Source: Rugamonas sp. A1-17
Lineage (GTDB): Bacteria > Pseudomonadota > Gammaproteobacteria > Burkholderiales > Burkholderiaceae_D
Assembly (NCBI GenBank): GCA_025548565.1
Contig: JAJLPB010000002.1
Coordinates: forward strand, 723,965 to 787,964
Length of the DNA stretch: 64,000 nucleotides
Direction: 5' to 3'
Part shown: positions 34,092-43,702 of the stretch, in pieces
Numbering within the stretch: the stretch's first letter is position 1
Layout: the number at the start of each line of letters is the position of its first letter
Made by a program: the position numbers and the translations under genes
Notes under the pieces: generated by a model
What the model was told of the DNA's origin: nothing
Databases searched by the model: none
What the model saw: the letters and a program-made list of their open reading frames with translations, nothing else

Positions 34092-34120
34092 GATTTACCT
34101 CTACTTCGGGATGAATACAA

Positions 34121-34141
34121 GCCGCCAGTGTAACAGGCGGC
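34121..34141 (-). terminator. Short hairpin after the M16 peptidase gene
   Basis: GCCGCC (34121-34126) pairs with GGCGGC (34136-34141) around a nine-base loop, directly after the peptidase stop at 34146. On the minus strand it is followed by TTGTATT, a poor T-tract. Possible weak terminator. Confidence 0.35.
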
Positions 34142-34145
34142 CCGC

Positions 34146-36971
34146 TTACTTCACCGGATACAGCACCACCTGCACATAATTGTTCATGTCGAAGTAGCGC
34201 CGCGCGGTGTCCCTCAACTCCGCCGCCGTCAGCGCGCCCACGCGCGATTCGTAGGTCAGCACCTCTTCCGGATCGGTCTTGTTGAAGAAAGCATTCATCA
34301 ACACCCCCATCCAATAACCGTTCTCGCGCAAGCCCCGGCGATAGTTGGTGATCCATGAAGCCTTCACCTTGGCCAGATCCGCATCCTCCGCGCCGTTCTT
34401 CTTGATCTTGTCGATCTCCGCGAAGGTCGCCGCCAGCACCTTGTCCACATTCTCCGGCGCGCACGGCAGGTTGGCCGTGATCGAATAATTCTGGTAAGGG
34501 ATGCGCTCCATGTTACCCCGCACGCCGCCGCTGTATATCGCACCCATCTTCTCGCGCAGCACCTCGATCAGTTTGATGTTGAGCACCTCGATCAGCGCCT
34601 GCATGCGCATGCGTTCCTGTGCCGAGTACTGCGCATCGCCGGTGAAGGACAGCGAGATCGTGCTCTTGGATTCAGTCCCGGCATGGATCTCCTTCTTCAC
34701 CACGCCGCGCACCGGCCGCACGCCTTCGTCCTTGAAGGCCACCGGAATCTCACCCACCGGCAGGCTGGCCAGATAGGTCGCGATCAAGGGCTTGATCTTC
34801 TCCACGTCGAAGCTGCCCGTCACGAAGAAAGTGAAGTCCTTGGCGCTGGCCATGCGGCTGTTATAAAGATCCACCACCCGGTCCAGCCCCAGTTGATCGA
34901 AGTCGCCCGGCTTGGGCGCACGCTGCACGCGGGGGTTATTGTTGTACAGCGTCGCCGTGATGGCATCGCTAAAGACCGATTCCGGCCGCGCCAGATTGTT
35001 CTTCGCCAGTTCGCGTTGGCGGTCGACGTAGGCGCTGTAGATGGCGGGGTCCTTGCGCGGCTGCGTCATATTCAGGTACACCAGCTGCAGCATGGTCTCC
35101 ACGTCGCCGCTGCCCGAGCCGCCGCTGACCGTCTCGTTGATCGAGCTGACGCTGGCGTTGGCACCAGCCGACTTCCCGGCCAACACCTTCACCAGATCGC
35201 TCGGCGTGTAATCGCGCACGCCCATCTGGTGGACGATATTGCTGGCGTAGCGCGCATTGAACAGGTCCTGGTCGCCGAACAGCGACCAACCGCCGTAACG
35301 CAGGCCAGCCAATATCACCTGGTCGTTATTAAAGTCGGTGGGCTTGAGCACCACCTTGACGCCGTTGCTCAACACGAGCTCCGTCAATCCCAGCTTGGCG
35401 TTGATGGTCTCGCTGACGATGCTGCCGGCCTTGGGCGGCGCGGCCATCAACTGGCTGGCGTAGACCTTCTCTTCCTGCGCCTTGACGCCGATCTTCTCGG
35501 CCGCGCTGGCGGTGGCCAGCAACTCGTCAGCCTTCGGCGCCGGCACGCCGGCCACCTCGGTGCCGGTGTAGATCACCAGCTTGTTCTGGTTATCCGGGAT
35601 GGCCGCCCGCACGGCGGCATTCACCTCCGACAGCGCGATGCCCGGTATCAGCTCATTGGCGTAGCGGTACTCCATCGCCACGCCGGGTATCGATTCCTTG
35701 TCCAGGAAGTTGCGGATGTACTCCGCCGCATAGCCGGCCGAATCGGATTTATCGCGCTCGTTGTACATACGCTCGTAGCTGCGCAACATACCCTTCTTGG
35801 CGCGCTCCACCTCCGAGGCGGTAAAGCCGTACTGGCGCGCGCGCTCGTCTTCCTGCACCAGGGCGTTGATGGCCGGCGTCGCCCCGCCCTTGCCCAATAC
35901 CGCGCCGGCGCCGAACGAGCGGTAGCCGCGCATCACGGAGTTCATGCCGCTGCCCCCCTGCAGGAACGGCGGGTTGGCTTGCTGCGTCAACTCGTGCATG
36001 CGCTGGCTGAGGATAAAGCTGTACATGTTCTCGATCAGCTTCTGGCGATAATCGGCGATGGTGGAACCGGGCGCCCACTCCTGGACCGGGTACCGGATAT
36101 AGACCGTGTTCGCGCCGATCTCCTTGTCCGTAAATACCACGCCTTCGGATTCCGAACGCTCAGGGATTTTGGCGTATTCGCGCGGACGCTCGTTCCGCGG
36201 ATTTTTCAGGCCGCCGAAATGCTGCATCACCAGCTTCTCCGCATCGGCCGGCTCGATATCGCCGACCACCACCACCGCCATCAGGTCCGGACGATACCAG
36301 TCGCGGTAGAAGCGCTTGACGGCGTCGTACTTGAAGGTCTTGAGGATGTCCTCTTTACCGATAGGCATGCGCTGCGCATAGCGCGAGCCGTTCAGCACCT
36401 TCGGCAGCAGCACCTTGTTCATGCGGTCGTCCACGCCTTTACCCATGCGCAGTTCCTCCAGCACGATACCGCGCTCGCTGTCGATGTCGGCGTCGTTGAA
36501 CGACAGGCCATGCGCCCAATCCTCCAGCACCTGGAAGCCCTGCTTCACCACCTCCGGTTTATCGGTCGGCAGTGGCAGGATGTAGACGGTCTCGTTGAAG
36601 CTGGTGTAGGCATTCAGGTCGGCGCCGAACTTCACGCCTATCGACTGGAGATAGGACACCAGCTCGTTGCGCTTGAAATGGGTGGAGCCGTTGAAGGCCA
36701 TGTGCTCGGTGAAGTGCGCCAGGCCTTGCTGGTCCTCGTCCTCCAGTATCGAGCCGGCCTTCACCACCAGCCGCAGTTCCAGCTTCTTCTCGGGCCGGGT
36801 ATTCTTTTGCACATAATAGGTCAAGCCGTTGGCCAGCTGGCCCACCTTGACCTGGGGCCCGACCGGTATCGGATCGCTCAATTTCAGCGGCGGCTGATTA
36901 TCGGCTTGCGCCATGAAGGAACACGCCAGAAGAACGGCGGCGGAGGCGCTACGCATTGTCATCAGCTTCAT
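34146..36971 (-). CDS. M16-family zinc metallopeptidase, periplasmic (PqqL/insulinase type)
   Basis: A 941-residue peptidase with a signal peptide (MTMRSASAAVLLACSFMAQA). The inverted zinc motif HxxEH is HFTEH at 86-90, and the third-ligand region SERGIVLEELRMG is about 85 residues later. Four M16 domains follow the usual order: an active half, an inactive half, and the C-terminal pair with the Arg-Tyr-like substrate pocket. Members such as PqqL degrade peptides or imported protein fragments in the periplasm. The length is close to PqqL. It is divergent from the FMN riboswitch, with no operon partner. Confidence 0.93.
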   Translation of the reverse strand: MKLMTMRSASAAVLLACSFMAQADNQPPLKLSDPIPVGPQVKVGQLANGLTYYVQKNTRPEKKLELRLVVKAGSILEDEDQQGLAHFTEHMAFNGSTHFKRNELVSYLQSIGVKFGADLNAYTSFNETVYILPLPTDKPEVVKQGFQVLEDWAHGLSFNDADIDSERGIVLEELRMGKGVDDRMNKVLLPKVLNGSRYAQRMPIGKEDILKTFKYDAVKRFYRDWYRPDLMAVVVVGDIEPADAEKLVMQHFGGLKNPRNERPREYAKIPERSESEGVVFTDKEIGANTVYIRYPVQEWAPGSTIADYRQKLIENMYSFILSQRMHELTQQANPPFLQGGSGMNSVMRGYRSFGAGAVLGKGGATPAINALVQEDERARQYGFTASEVERAKKGMLRSYERMYNERDKSDSAGYAAEYIRNFLDKESIPGVAMEYRYANELIPGIALSEVNAAVRAAIPDNQNKLVIYTGTEVAGVPAPKADELLATASAAEKIGVKAQEEKVYASQLMAAPPKAGSIVSETINAKLGLTELVLSNGVKVVLKPTDFNNDQVILAGLRYGGWSLFGDQDLFNARYASNIVHQMGVRDYTPSDLVKVLAGKSAGANASVSSINETVSGGSGSGDVETMLQLVYLNMTQPRKDPAIYSAYVDRQRELAKNNLARPESVFSDAITATLYNNNPRVQRAPKPGDFDQLGLDRVVDLYNSRMASAKDFTFFVTGSFDVEKIKPLIATYLASLPVGEIPVAFKDEGVRPVRGVVKKEIHAGTESKSTISLSFTGDAQYSAQERMRMQALIEVLNIKLIEVLREKMGAIYSGGVRGNMERIPYQNYSITANLPCAPENVDKVLAATFAEIDKIKKNGAEDADLAKVKASWITNYRRGLRENGYWMGVLMNAFFNKTDPEEVLTYESRVGALTAAELRDTARRYFDMNNYVQVVLYPVK

Positions 36972-37072
36972 ACCCGTTGCATAAAAAAGAAGAAGAGAGC
37001 TACCTTACACTGAATTCCTTAATTTGGGCTAGAATCCTTGCTCGCCTGCCAGCCGGCAGGCGATTAACGACG

Positions 37073-37204
37073 TCTTCGGGGCGGGGTGCGATTCCCCACC
37101 GGCGGTAAGGCCAGCGATGGTCAAGCCCGCGAGCGCTCTCGCAAGAGGGGTCAGCAGATCTGGTGTGATTCCAGAGCCGACGGTATAGTCCGGATGAAAG
37201 AAGA
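37073..37204 (+). promoter_or_regulatory. FMN riboswitch (RFN element)
   Basis: The conserved RFN blocks occur in order: TCTTCGGGGCGGGGTGCGAT, TCCCCACCGGCGGTAAGG, AGCCCGCGAGCG, GGTCAGCAGATCTGGTG, TCCAGAGCCGACGGTATAGT and CCGGATGAAAGAAGA. These form the known six-helix FMN aptamer. It lies about 100 bases upstream of ribB, where FMN binding should block expression through termination or sequestration of the binding site. Established family knowledge; identification secure. Confidence 0.97.
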
Positions 37205-37305
37205 TGTGCGGTGACGCGGCCACCCGCCCGAGCGATCGGTGCGGCGGGCCGCGCGTATTCGCTTGCCCTGTCGCGTTTTTCGCCTATTTGCGAGGAGCGT
37301 TCCAC

Positions 37306-37968
37306 ATGTTAGACCAACAATCCGCAGTATCCCCCTACTCCCTTGTCTCGGACGATCTGGAAGGCCGCATCAACGCGGCGCTGGAAGCAATGCGCGCCGG
37401 CGTGCCGGTGATCCTGCTCGACGATTTCGACCGCGAGAACGAAGCGGACCTGATCGTCGCCGCCGAAAAAATCACCGTGCAGTCGATGGCCATGATGATT
37501 CGCGAATGCAGCGGCATCGTCTGCCTCTGCCTGAGCGCCGACAAGGTGCGCGCGCTGGAACTGCCGATGATGGCCGCCGATAACGGCAGCCGCTACGGCA
37601 CGCCGTTCACCGTATCGATCGAAGCGCGCGAAGGCGTAACCACCGGCGTGTCGGCTGCGGACCGCGTCACCACCATCCGCACCGCCATCGCGGCGGACGC
37701 GCAGCCGCGCGACCTGGTCCACCCCGGCCACGTGTTCCCGCTGCGCGCCACACCGGGCGGCGTGCTGGCCCGCAAAGGCCACACCGAAGGCTCGGTGGAC
37801 CTGGCGACCATGGCTGGCCTCAATCCGGCCGCCGTGCTGTGCGAGTTGATGAACCCCGACGGCACCATGATGCGCGGCGCCGACATCGAACGCTTCGCCG
37901 AACTGCACGGGATGCCCATCCTGACCATCGCCGAGATGATCGAATGGCGCACCACGCGCGGCATTTAA
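37306..37968 (+). CDS. ribB: 3,4-dihydroxy-2-butanone 4-phosphate synthase
   Basis: A 220-residue enzyme that converts ribulose 5-phosphate to 3,4-dihydroxy-2-butanone 4-phosphate for riboflavin synthesis. Seen: the acidic loop [19 protein letters not shown] for Mg and substrate, [45 protein letters not shown] and the C-terminal [16 protein letters not shown] [15 protein letters not shown]. The length matches stand-alone RibB rather than fused RibBA. GAGGAG precedes ATG at 37306; the open frame starts earlier in the riboswitch. The last codons overlap the convergent MFS gene by four bases. Confidence 0.96.
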   Translation: MLDQQSAVSPYSLVSDDLEGRINAALEAMRAGVPVILLDDFDRENEADLIVAAEKITVQSMAMMIRECSGIVCLCLSADKVRALELPMMAADNGSRYGTPFTVSIEAREGVTTGVSAADRVTTIRTAIAADAQPRDLVHPGHVFPLRATPGGVLARKGHTEGSVDLATMAGLNPAAVLCELMNPDGTMMRGADIERFAELHGMPILTIAEMIEWRTTRGI

Positions 37969-39353
37969 GCTGGCTTGCCCAATTTGACGTAACGCCACAC
38001 CAGCACTAGCGCGCCCGCATAGGCAGCCGAAACCAGGCCGAAGGCCAGCGGCAGGCGCCACGTCCAATCCGGCATCGCATGCATCACGGTGCCCATCATC
38101 GCCACGCCGACCAGGGCGCCGATCTGACGATTGGCGTTCAGCGCGGCGGCGGCGCTGTTGGCGTGCGCCTTGCCCGCCACCAGCATCACCGTCGCCGTCA
38201 TGCCCGGAATCGCGATGCCGATGGCGACATTCATCACCACCGCGCCCAGCACCAGCAGCCAGTACGGCGTTTGCGGCGTCAGGCCGACCAGCATCAGCAC
38301 CGCCACGCCCAGCCCCACCATCAGGCCATACATCATCGGCGGCCGTGTGCCGACCCGCGCCGCGATGCGGCCCGAGGTCAGGTTGCCGATCGCGAAAGCG
38401 GCCATCATCGGTATCAGTTTCAGGCCGGTGTGCAGCGCATCCGCGCCGGACTGCTGGATGTAAAGGCTAAGCAGGAACAGCTGGCCGAACACCGCGAAAT
38501 TGATCAGGAAGCCGACGCCGTTGGCCGCCGCGAAGGCCGACGTGTCGAACAACGCGCGCGGCAGCAAGGGATGTGCGCCTGTGCGCTCGCGCCGCACCAG
38601 CAGGAACGCCGCCGCCACCGTCGCCGCGAAGGCACCCAGCACCGGCGCCGAACCCCAGCCCAGCGACGGGCCTTCGATCAGCACAAAACTCAGCGCCGCC
38701 AGCGCGACCACACCCAGCGCATGGCTCAACATCGACAATGCGCGCTGCGAGCGTGGCGTGGCCGGCGCCACCACCTGCGTCAGCACGATGCCGAGCAGGC
38801 CGATAGGCACGTTCACCCAGAACACGCTGCGCCAGCCGAATTCGTGGACCAGCAGGCCACCCACCAGCGGGCCGGCCGCCGACGAACAGCCGACAATCGC
38901 CGACCACGTGCCCAGCATGCGCGCACGCGTGGCCTGGTCCTCGTAGGCGTGCGTCAGCAGGCTCAATGAGCTGGGCATGAACAGCGCGGCGCCAGCGCCC
39001 TGCAGCAGGCGCGCGGCGATCAGCGCGTTGCCGCTGGGGGCCACGGCGCACAGCACCGAGCCGAGTATGAACACGCTCAAGCCGCCCTGGTAGACGTTCT
39101 TCGGGCCGTAGCGGTCGGCCAGCGCGCCGCCGGCCATCAGCAGCGCCGCAAAGGTCAACGTGTAGCCGTCCACCACCCAAACCAGGCCGGTAAGCGGCAC
39201 ACCCAGGTTCACCGAAATGTCGGACAAGGCGGTATTGACGGCGGTGACGTCGATCATCGCCATCACGAAGCCGATGGCCAGTGTCATCAACACCAGCAAG
39301 GCGGGGATCTGGCGCGGCTGGACCGCCGGCGCCGTCGTGCTAGAGGTAGTCAT
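37965..39353 (-). CDS. DHA2-family (EmrB/QacA-type) MFS exporter
   Basis: A 462-residue proton-coupled exporter with about 14 hydrophobic segments. Seen: the N-terminal motif D1-like [16 protein letters not shown], the motif A-like [13 protein letters not shown], motif C-like [21 protein letters not shown], and [13 protein letters not shown]. The latter two are typical of 14-TM drug:H+ antiporters. It is divergent from a LysR regulator at 39464 and likely under its control. Substrate unknown. Confidence 0.9.
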   Translation of the reverse strand: MTTSSTTAPAVQPRQIPALLVLMTLAIGFVMAMIDVTAVNTALSDISVNLGVPLTGLVWVVDGYTLTFAALLMAGGALADRYGPKNVYQGGLSVFILGSVLCAVAPSGNALIAARLLQGAGAALFMPSSLSLLTHAYEDQATRARMLGTWSAIVGCSSAAGPLVGGLLVHEFGWRSVFWVNVPIGLLGIVLTQVVAPATPRSQRALSMLSHALGVVALAALSFVLIEGPSLGWGSAPVLGAFAATVAAAFLLVRRERTGAHPLLPRALFDTSAFAAANGVGFLINFAVFGQLFLLSLYIQQSGADALHTGLKLIPMMAAFAIGNLTSGRIAARVGTRPPMMYGLMVGLGVAVLMLVGLTPQTPYWLLVLGAVVMNVAIGIAIPGMTATVMLVAGKAHANSAAAALNANRQIGALVGVAMMGTVMHAMPDWTWRLPLAFGLVSAAYAGALVLVWRYVKLGKPA

Positions 39354-39430
39354 GATGCATCCTTCCGTGAGATGGCGCCGATGTTAGCCTCCTTGCATGA
39401 TGCAGTAAATACGCATAATATCCGCACTCT

Positions 39431-39446
39431 GATGCAAAAATGCATC
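39431..39446. promoter_or_regulatory. Candidate LysR operator
   Basis: The perfect inverted repeat GATGCA-AAAA-TGCATC sits 18 bases before the LysR start. Related GATGCA/TGCAT half-sites recur at 39354-39359 and 39401-39412, so several binding half-sites span the divergent region. This suits autoregulation and control of the exporter; binding is inferred. Confidence 0.5.
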
Positions 39447-39463
39447 GCCACCGGACTAGCCGC

Positions 39464-40330
39464 ATGGATTGGGACAACGCCAGGATCTTCCTGGCCATTT
39501 ACCGCAAAGGCACGCTGCGCGCCGCAGCCGCCGCCCTCGATATCGACCAGGCCACCGTCGGCCGGCGCCTCAACGCGCTGGAGAAATCGCTGGGCGCGAG
39601 GCTGTTCCTGCGCACGCCGTCCGGCTACCTGGCCACGCCGGCCGGCGAATTGGCCGTCACCGCCGCAGAATTGATGGAGCACGCGGCCCTGCAGTTCCAG
39701 CGCGAGATGCAGGGCATCGACAACCGCCTGTCCGGCATTGTGCGCGTGGCCACCTCGGACACCATCGCCAGCCACTCGGTGCTGGGCGCCATGCAGCGGC
39801 TGCACGTCATGCATCCCGAGATACGCGTGGTGCTGAGCACCAGCACCGAGATCAGCAACCTGACCCGCCGCGAGGCCGACCTGGCCGTGCGCTCGCTCAA
39901 ACCCACCAGTCCGGACCTGATCTCGCGCCACCTGACCCGGCGCAGCATGGGGCTATACGCCACGCCGGCCTACCTGGCCGAACGCGGCACGCCGGTGCAG
40001 GGCAACGGCATGCAGGGCCACGACATCATCGTCTACCAGGGCACGGTGGCGCCGCGCCACATGGAAAAGCTGTGTCTTGAGCCGATAGCCAATGCGCGCG
40101 TGGCGATCGAGGTCAATAGCGGCATGGTCATGCTCGACGCGGCGCGGCGTGGCATGGGCGTGGCCGAACTGCCCTGCCACATGGCCGACGGCGATCCTCA
40201 ACTGACCCGCGTCTGGCCCGAGCGCGTGGACCATTACGACATCTGGCTGGTGATGCACAGCGACCTGAGTCGCAGCGCCCGCGTGCGCGCCGCCGCCGAC
40301 GCCATCATCGCCACCTTCGCGGAAGAGTAA
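39464..40330 (+). CDS. LysR-family transcriptional regulator
   Basis: A 288-residue regulator. The N-terminal winged helix begins DNARIFLAIYRKGTLRAAAAALDIDQATVGRRLNALEKSLG, and the effector domain follows (GIVRVATSDTIASHSVLGAM; GMVMLDAARRGMGVAELP). ATG at 39464 places the helix-turn-helix at the usual distance from the N-terminus; 39440 is an alternative. Divergent from the DHA2 exporter, probably its activator or repressor. Confidence 0.9.
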   Translation: MDWDNARIFLAIYRKGTLRAAAAALDIDQATVGRRLNALEKSLGARLFLRTPSGYLATPAGELAVTAAELMEHAALQFQREMQGIDNRLSGIVRVATSDTIASHSVLGAMQRLHVMHPEIRVVLSTSTEISNLTRREADLAVRSLKPTSPDLISRHLTRRSMGLYATPAYLAERGTPVQGNGMQGHDIIVYQGTVAPRHMEKLCLEPIANARVAIEVNSGMVMLDAARRGMGVAELPCHMADGDPQLTRVWPERVDHYDIWLVMHSDLSRSARVRAAADAIIATFAEE

Positions 40331-40382
40331 GCGCAGCGATGACGGACGCACGCCGATCCTCTCGCGGTGCTAAACTGGCAAT

Positions 40383-41171
40383 ATGAGCATAGAAGCAGCA
40401 ATCCCGTCCGCGCTGCGGCGCCCGATGCAAGCGACCATCGCCTGGCTGAACAGCTGGTGGCGGCTGCTGCAGTTCGCCGTGCGGATGCTGTCGCTGGCCT
40501 TCACACCCGCCAGCTATCGCGGCGCCAACCTCAATCTGCTGGCACGCCGCATCGTGCGCGACACCGCGCCCAACCTGGCCTGGTACGGCGTGTTGTCTGC
40601 GCTGGTCAGCCTGGTGCTGATCCGCATCGTGGTCGTCACCTCGCAAAGCTACGGCCTGTCGCGCTTCGCGCTGGAGATGGTGGTGCGCGTGCTGGTGCTG
40701 GAACTGATCCCGCTGACCGCCGCCGCCTTCGTCGCCCTGCGCACCACCCTGCCCGCCGCGTTGGAGTTCTCGCAAAGCCGCAGCAACGCCGCCAACACCA
40801 GCGACGCCGAACTGCACCAGGAATTTTTCCCCCGCGTCGCGGCGGGCGTGTTTGCCGTCTGGATGCTGGCCGCAGTCAGCTGCGTGATGACGCTGATCCT
40901 CGCCTACCTGTCGCTGTACGGCTTCACGCCGTGGGCGCTGCCGGGCTATACGCGCGTGGTCGGCCAGGTGTTCAACCCGGCGGTGGCGCTGATCCTGGTG
41001 CTGAAGATCGTCTTCTTCAGCTTTGCCGTCGGGCTGATACCGATGGCCTCCTCCTACTACTTCGGCGCCAGCTATCGCGTCAAAGTCACGCACGGCCTGT
41101 ACGACATGGTGCGGCTGTTCGCCGTGATGCTGCTGATCGAAATCGCCTCGTTGATGGGCAACTACTACTGA
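40383..41171 (+). CDS. MlaE-family ABC transporter permease
   Basis: A 262-residue inner-membrane protein with about five hydrophobic segments. The MlaE layout is visible: an amphipathic N-terminal part, IVVVTSQSYGLSRFALEMVVRVLVLELIPLTAAAFVALRT (comparable to the RELGP region of MlaE), and a C-terminal IVFFSFAVGLIPMASSYYFGAS. MlaE is the permease of phospholipid/sterol MCE transporters. It is followed after 13 bases by an MCE protein, so the assignment is well supported by context. The charged RELGP-type core is altered (LELIP). Confidence 0.82.
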   Translation: MSIEAAIPSALRRPMQATIAWLNSWWRLLQFAVRMLSLAFTPASYRGANLNLLARRIVRDTAPNLAWYGVLSALVSLVLIRIVVVTSQSYGLSRFALEMVVRVLVLELIPLTAAAFVALRTTLPAALEFSQSRSNAANTSDAELHQEFFPRVAAGVFAVWMLAAVSCVMTLILAYLSLYGFTPWALPGYTRVVGQVFNPAVALILVLKIVFFSFAVGLIPMASSYYFGASYRVKVTHGLYDMVRLFAVMLLIEIASLMGNYY

Positions 41172-41184
41172 GCGGAATGGAACC

Positions 41185-42153
41185 ATGACCGAACAAACAA
41201 ACGAAGCGGCGCCGGTGCGCAACGCGGAATTCAAGGCGCTGCTGTTGCTGGTGTTGATGGTGGTGCTGGTGGCCGGCTCGGCGCTCTACCTGCTGTATGC
41301 GCGCGGCGCCTTCGAAGCGACGCAGACGCTGATACTACAGACGGATAACTCGGAGGGCGTCACCGTCGGCATGGACGTCACCTTCGCCGGCTTTCCGATA
41401 GGCCGCGTGCGGCGCATAGAGCTGGGTCCCGACGGCAAGGCACGCGTGGTCGTCGACGTACCGCGCAGCGACGCGCACTGGCTGCGCAGCACCAGCATTT
41501 TCACGCTGGAGCGCGGCCTGGTGGGCGGCGCAAAATTGCGCGCCTTCAGCGGCATTCCGACCGATCCACCGCTGGAGGACGGCGCCACGCGCTCGCTGCT
41601 GGTCGGCGACGCTGGCGCAGAGATCCCGCGCCTGCTGGCCGCCGCCAAGGATCTGCTGGAAAACCTGAACGCGCTGACCGCGGAGAATTCCGCGCTGGCC
41701 GCGAGCCTGGCCAACGTGCAGGGCGTGACCGGCAAGCTGAATGGCCCCGGCGGCGCCATGGGCCTGATCGCCGGCGACGACAAGAACGCCCAGCAGCTGG
41801 CGGAACGCGCCAACAAGCTGCTGATCACAGTGAACGCGCTGGCCACCAAGGCCGATACCCTGATCGGCCACGCCGACACGCAGGTCTTCGGCAAACAGGG
41901 TGTGATGACGGACGCGCAGGCGACCATCGTACAGCTCAACGGCCTGCTGGCCGATGCCCGCAACAGCCTGAAGAAAATGGACGCGGTGCTGGTCGAGGCG
42001 CAAGCCGTCGGCGCCAACGCCAAGGAAGCCACGGCCGACCTGGGTACGCTGCGCGGCGAAGTGGAAAGCAGCTTACGCCGCGTCGAACAACTGGTCAATG
42101 AGATCAACCGCAAATGGCCATTCAAGCGCGACACGGAGATCAAACTGCCATGA
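41185..42153 (+). CDS. MCE (MlaD-type) substrate-binding protein
   Basis: A 322-residue protein with one N-terminal membrane anchor (LLLLVLMVVLVAGSALYLLYAR) and one MCE domain (about 45-125: NSEGVTVGMDVTFAGFPIGRVRRIEL through VGGAKLRAFSGI). A long helical tail follows (about 150-310), which in MCE proteins forms the hydrophobic lipid channel. Periplasmic, anchored in the inner membrane. Likely moves phospholipid or another hydrophobic compound between membranes with the preceding permease and the following lipoprotein. Confidence 0.9.
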   Translation: MTEQTNEAAPVRNAEFKALLLLVLMVVLVAGSALYLLYARGAFEATQTLILQTDNSEGVTVGMDVTFAGFPIGRVRRIELGPDGKARVVVDVPRSDAHWLRSTSIFTLERGLVGGAKLRAFSGIPTDPPLEDGATRSLLVGDAGAEIPRLLAAAKDLLENLNALTAENSALAASLANVQGVTGKLNGPGGAMGLIAGDDKNAQQLAERANKLLITVNALATKADTLIGHADTQVFGKQGVMTDAQATIVQLNGLLADARNSLKKMDAVLVEAQAVGANAKEATADLGTLRGEVESSLRRVEQLVNEINRKWPFKRDTEIKLP

Positions 42154-42821
42154 AGACCACCGCCCCACTGATCGCGACGCTCCTCGCCGCCGCGCTGCTG
42201 GCCGCCTGCGGCAACAACCCTCCGGTGCCGGACTGGCAGATGAACGCGCAGAGTTCCATCGAACGCTCGACCGCCGCCTACATGTCCGGCAACGCACGCG
42301 TGGAAGCTGCCGAGTACAAGCGCGCCCGCGAAGCGCTGGCCAGCACCGGCAAGGTCGATTTGATGATACGCGCCGAATTGATACTCTGCGCCGCGCATGT
42401 CGCCTCGCTGGTGTTCGAGGACTGCACCGGCTACGACAAACTGTCGCAAGACGCCGGCCCGGCCGACCGCGCATATGCCGCCTACCTGTCCGGCCGCGCC
42501 ACCGCCGCCGACGCAGCGCTGCTGCCCGCGCAGCACCAGCCGGTGGCCTCCGCGTCCAGCGATGTCGCAGCCGCCGGCGCCGTGCAAGCCATCGCCGATC
42601 CGCTGTCCAAACTGGTGGCCAGCGGCGTGCTGCTACGCGCCGGCAAAGCCACGCCGCAAGTCCTCAGCGGCGCCGTGGACACCGCCTCCGCCCAAGGCTG
42701 GCGCCGGCCGCTGCTCGCATGGCTGGGAGTCCAGGCCATGCGCGCCACGCAAGCAGGCGACACCGCCGAAGCCCAACGCATCCAGCGCCGCATTAACCTG
42801 ATCACCGAGAAGCCGCTATGA
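42150..42821 (+). CDS. Lipoprotein of the MlaE/MCE operon
   Basis: A 223-residue lipoprotein with a good lipobox (ALLAAC, Cys near residue 20). The mature helical region (VPDWQMNAQSSIERSTAAYM; AEYKRAREALASTGKVD) may be repeat-like. It overlaps the MCE gene by four bases and the DUF2867 gene by four. It may be the periplasmic or outer-membrane part of the transporter, equivalent to MlaA/PqiC-like lipoproteins, but I see no direct similarity to those. Confidence 0.78.
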   Translation: MKTTAPLIATLLAAALLAACGNNPPVPDWQMNAQSSIERSTAAYMSGNARVEAAEYKRAREALASTGKVDLMIRAELILCAAHVASLVFEDCTGYDKLSQDAGPADRAYAAYLSGRATAADAALLPAQHQPVASASSDVAAAGAVQAIADPLSKLVASGVLLRAGKATPQVLSGAVDTASAQGWRRPLLAWLGVQAMRATQAGDTAEAQRIQRRINLITEKPL

Positions 42822-43324
42822 CAACCACGATATCCGCCATCGACGTCCCGCTCCACAGTGAAATCGCCCGCCGCCTGGCCGGCGCCTACTATTACGACGC
42901 ATTCGGGACGGTGATCAAACCGACTTCGCAATCGGCGCTGGAGTTATATTTGCAAGTGGTGGCGGGAACACCGGCATGGATCAACACCTTGATGGCGCTG
43001 CGTAATCGCGTGGTCGGCCTGTTCGGCCTGAAGAACCTCGGTGGCCTTGGCGACTTCAACGCCGCCAAGCCGGCCGCCGACTATCGCGTCGGCGACCGGG
43101 TCGGCATCTTCACGATCCGCTACTTGAGCGAACAGGAAGTCATCCTCGGCGACAACGACAAACACCTGCGCGTCGAAGTCTCGGTCTGCAAAGTGCAGGA
43201 CAAGGTCGCCGTCAGCACCGTGGTCCACCTCCACAACCTGCTGGGCCGCATCTACATGCTGTTCGTCGCGCCGATGCACCGGCTCATCGTGCCGGCAACG
43301 CTGAGGAACGCGCGCTTTCTGTAG
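42818..43324 (+). CDS. DUF2867 protein
   Basis: A 168-residue protein matching the DUF2867 pattern (AGAYYYDAFGTVI; TLMALRNRVVGLFGLKN; GIFTIRYLSEQEVILGDNDKHLRVEVSV; HNLLGRIYMLFVAPMHRLIVPATLRN). Its fold and activity are not established. The start overlaps the lipoprotein stop by four bases (ATGA), so it is translated with the MCE operon, suggesting a role linked to the transported lipid. Confidence 0.75.
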   Translation: MTTTISAIDVPLHSEIARRLAGAYYYDAFGTVIKPTSQSALELYLQVVAGTPAWINTLMALRNRVVGLFGLKNLGGLGDFNAAKPAADYRVGDRVGIFTIRYLSEQEVILGDNDKHLRVEVSVCKVQDKVAVSTVVHLHNLLGRIYMLFVAPMHRLIVPATLRNARFL

Positions 43325-43351
43325 GCGGGCTTCTGCTAGAATCTCGGCCCT

Positions 43352-43702
43352 ATGAACACTCGCCTCGTCTACTCCACCGAAACCGGCCGCATGTGCCCCG
43401 ACTGCGGCAAGCCGATCGCCGATTGCAGCTGCAAAGCCGCCGCCAAAGCCAAACCCGCCGGCGACGGCGTCGTGCGCGTATCGCGCGAATCGAAGGGACG
43501 CGGCGGCAAAACCGTCACGCTGGTCAAAGGCCTCGCGCTGGACGCCATTGCCTTGGCCCAGCTGGGCAAGCAACTGCGCAGCGCCTGCGGCTCCGGCGGC
43601 ACCGTGAAGGACGGCGTCATCGAAATCCAGGGCGACCACTGCGACCTGGTGATGGAAGCCCTGAAAAAACAGGGCCACCAACCCAAGCGCACCGGCGGTT
43701 AG
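43352..43702 (+). CDS. yciH: YciH (SUI1/eIF1-like translation factor)
   Basis: A 116-residue protein with an N-terminal zinc ribbon (CPDCGKPIADCSC) and a SUI1 domain (VRVSRESKGRGGKTVTLVKGL; LGKQLRSACGSGGTVKDGVIEIQGDH). Related to eukaryotic eIF1; in bacteria it influences initiation fidelity and is usually dispensable. Overlaps the convergent isochorismatase gene by four bases. Confidence 0.9.
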   Translation: MNTRLVYSTETGRMCPDCGKPIADCSCKAAAKAKPAGDGVVRVSRESKGRGGKTVTLVKGLALDAIALAQLGKQLRSACGSGGTVKDGVIEIQGDHCDLVMEALKKQGHQPKRTGG

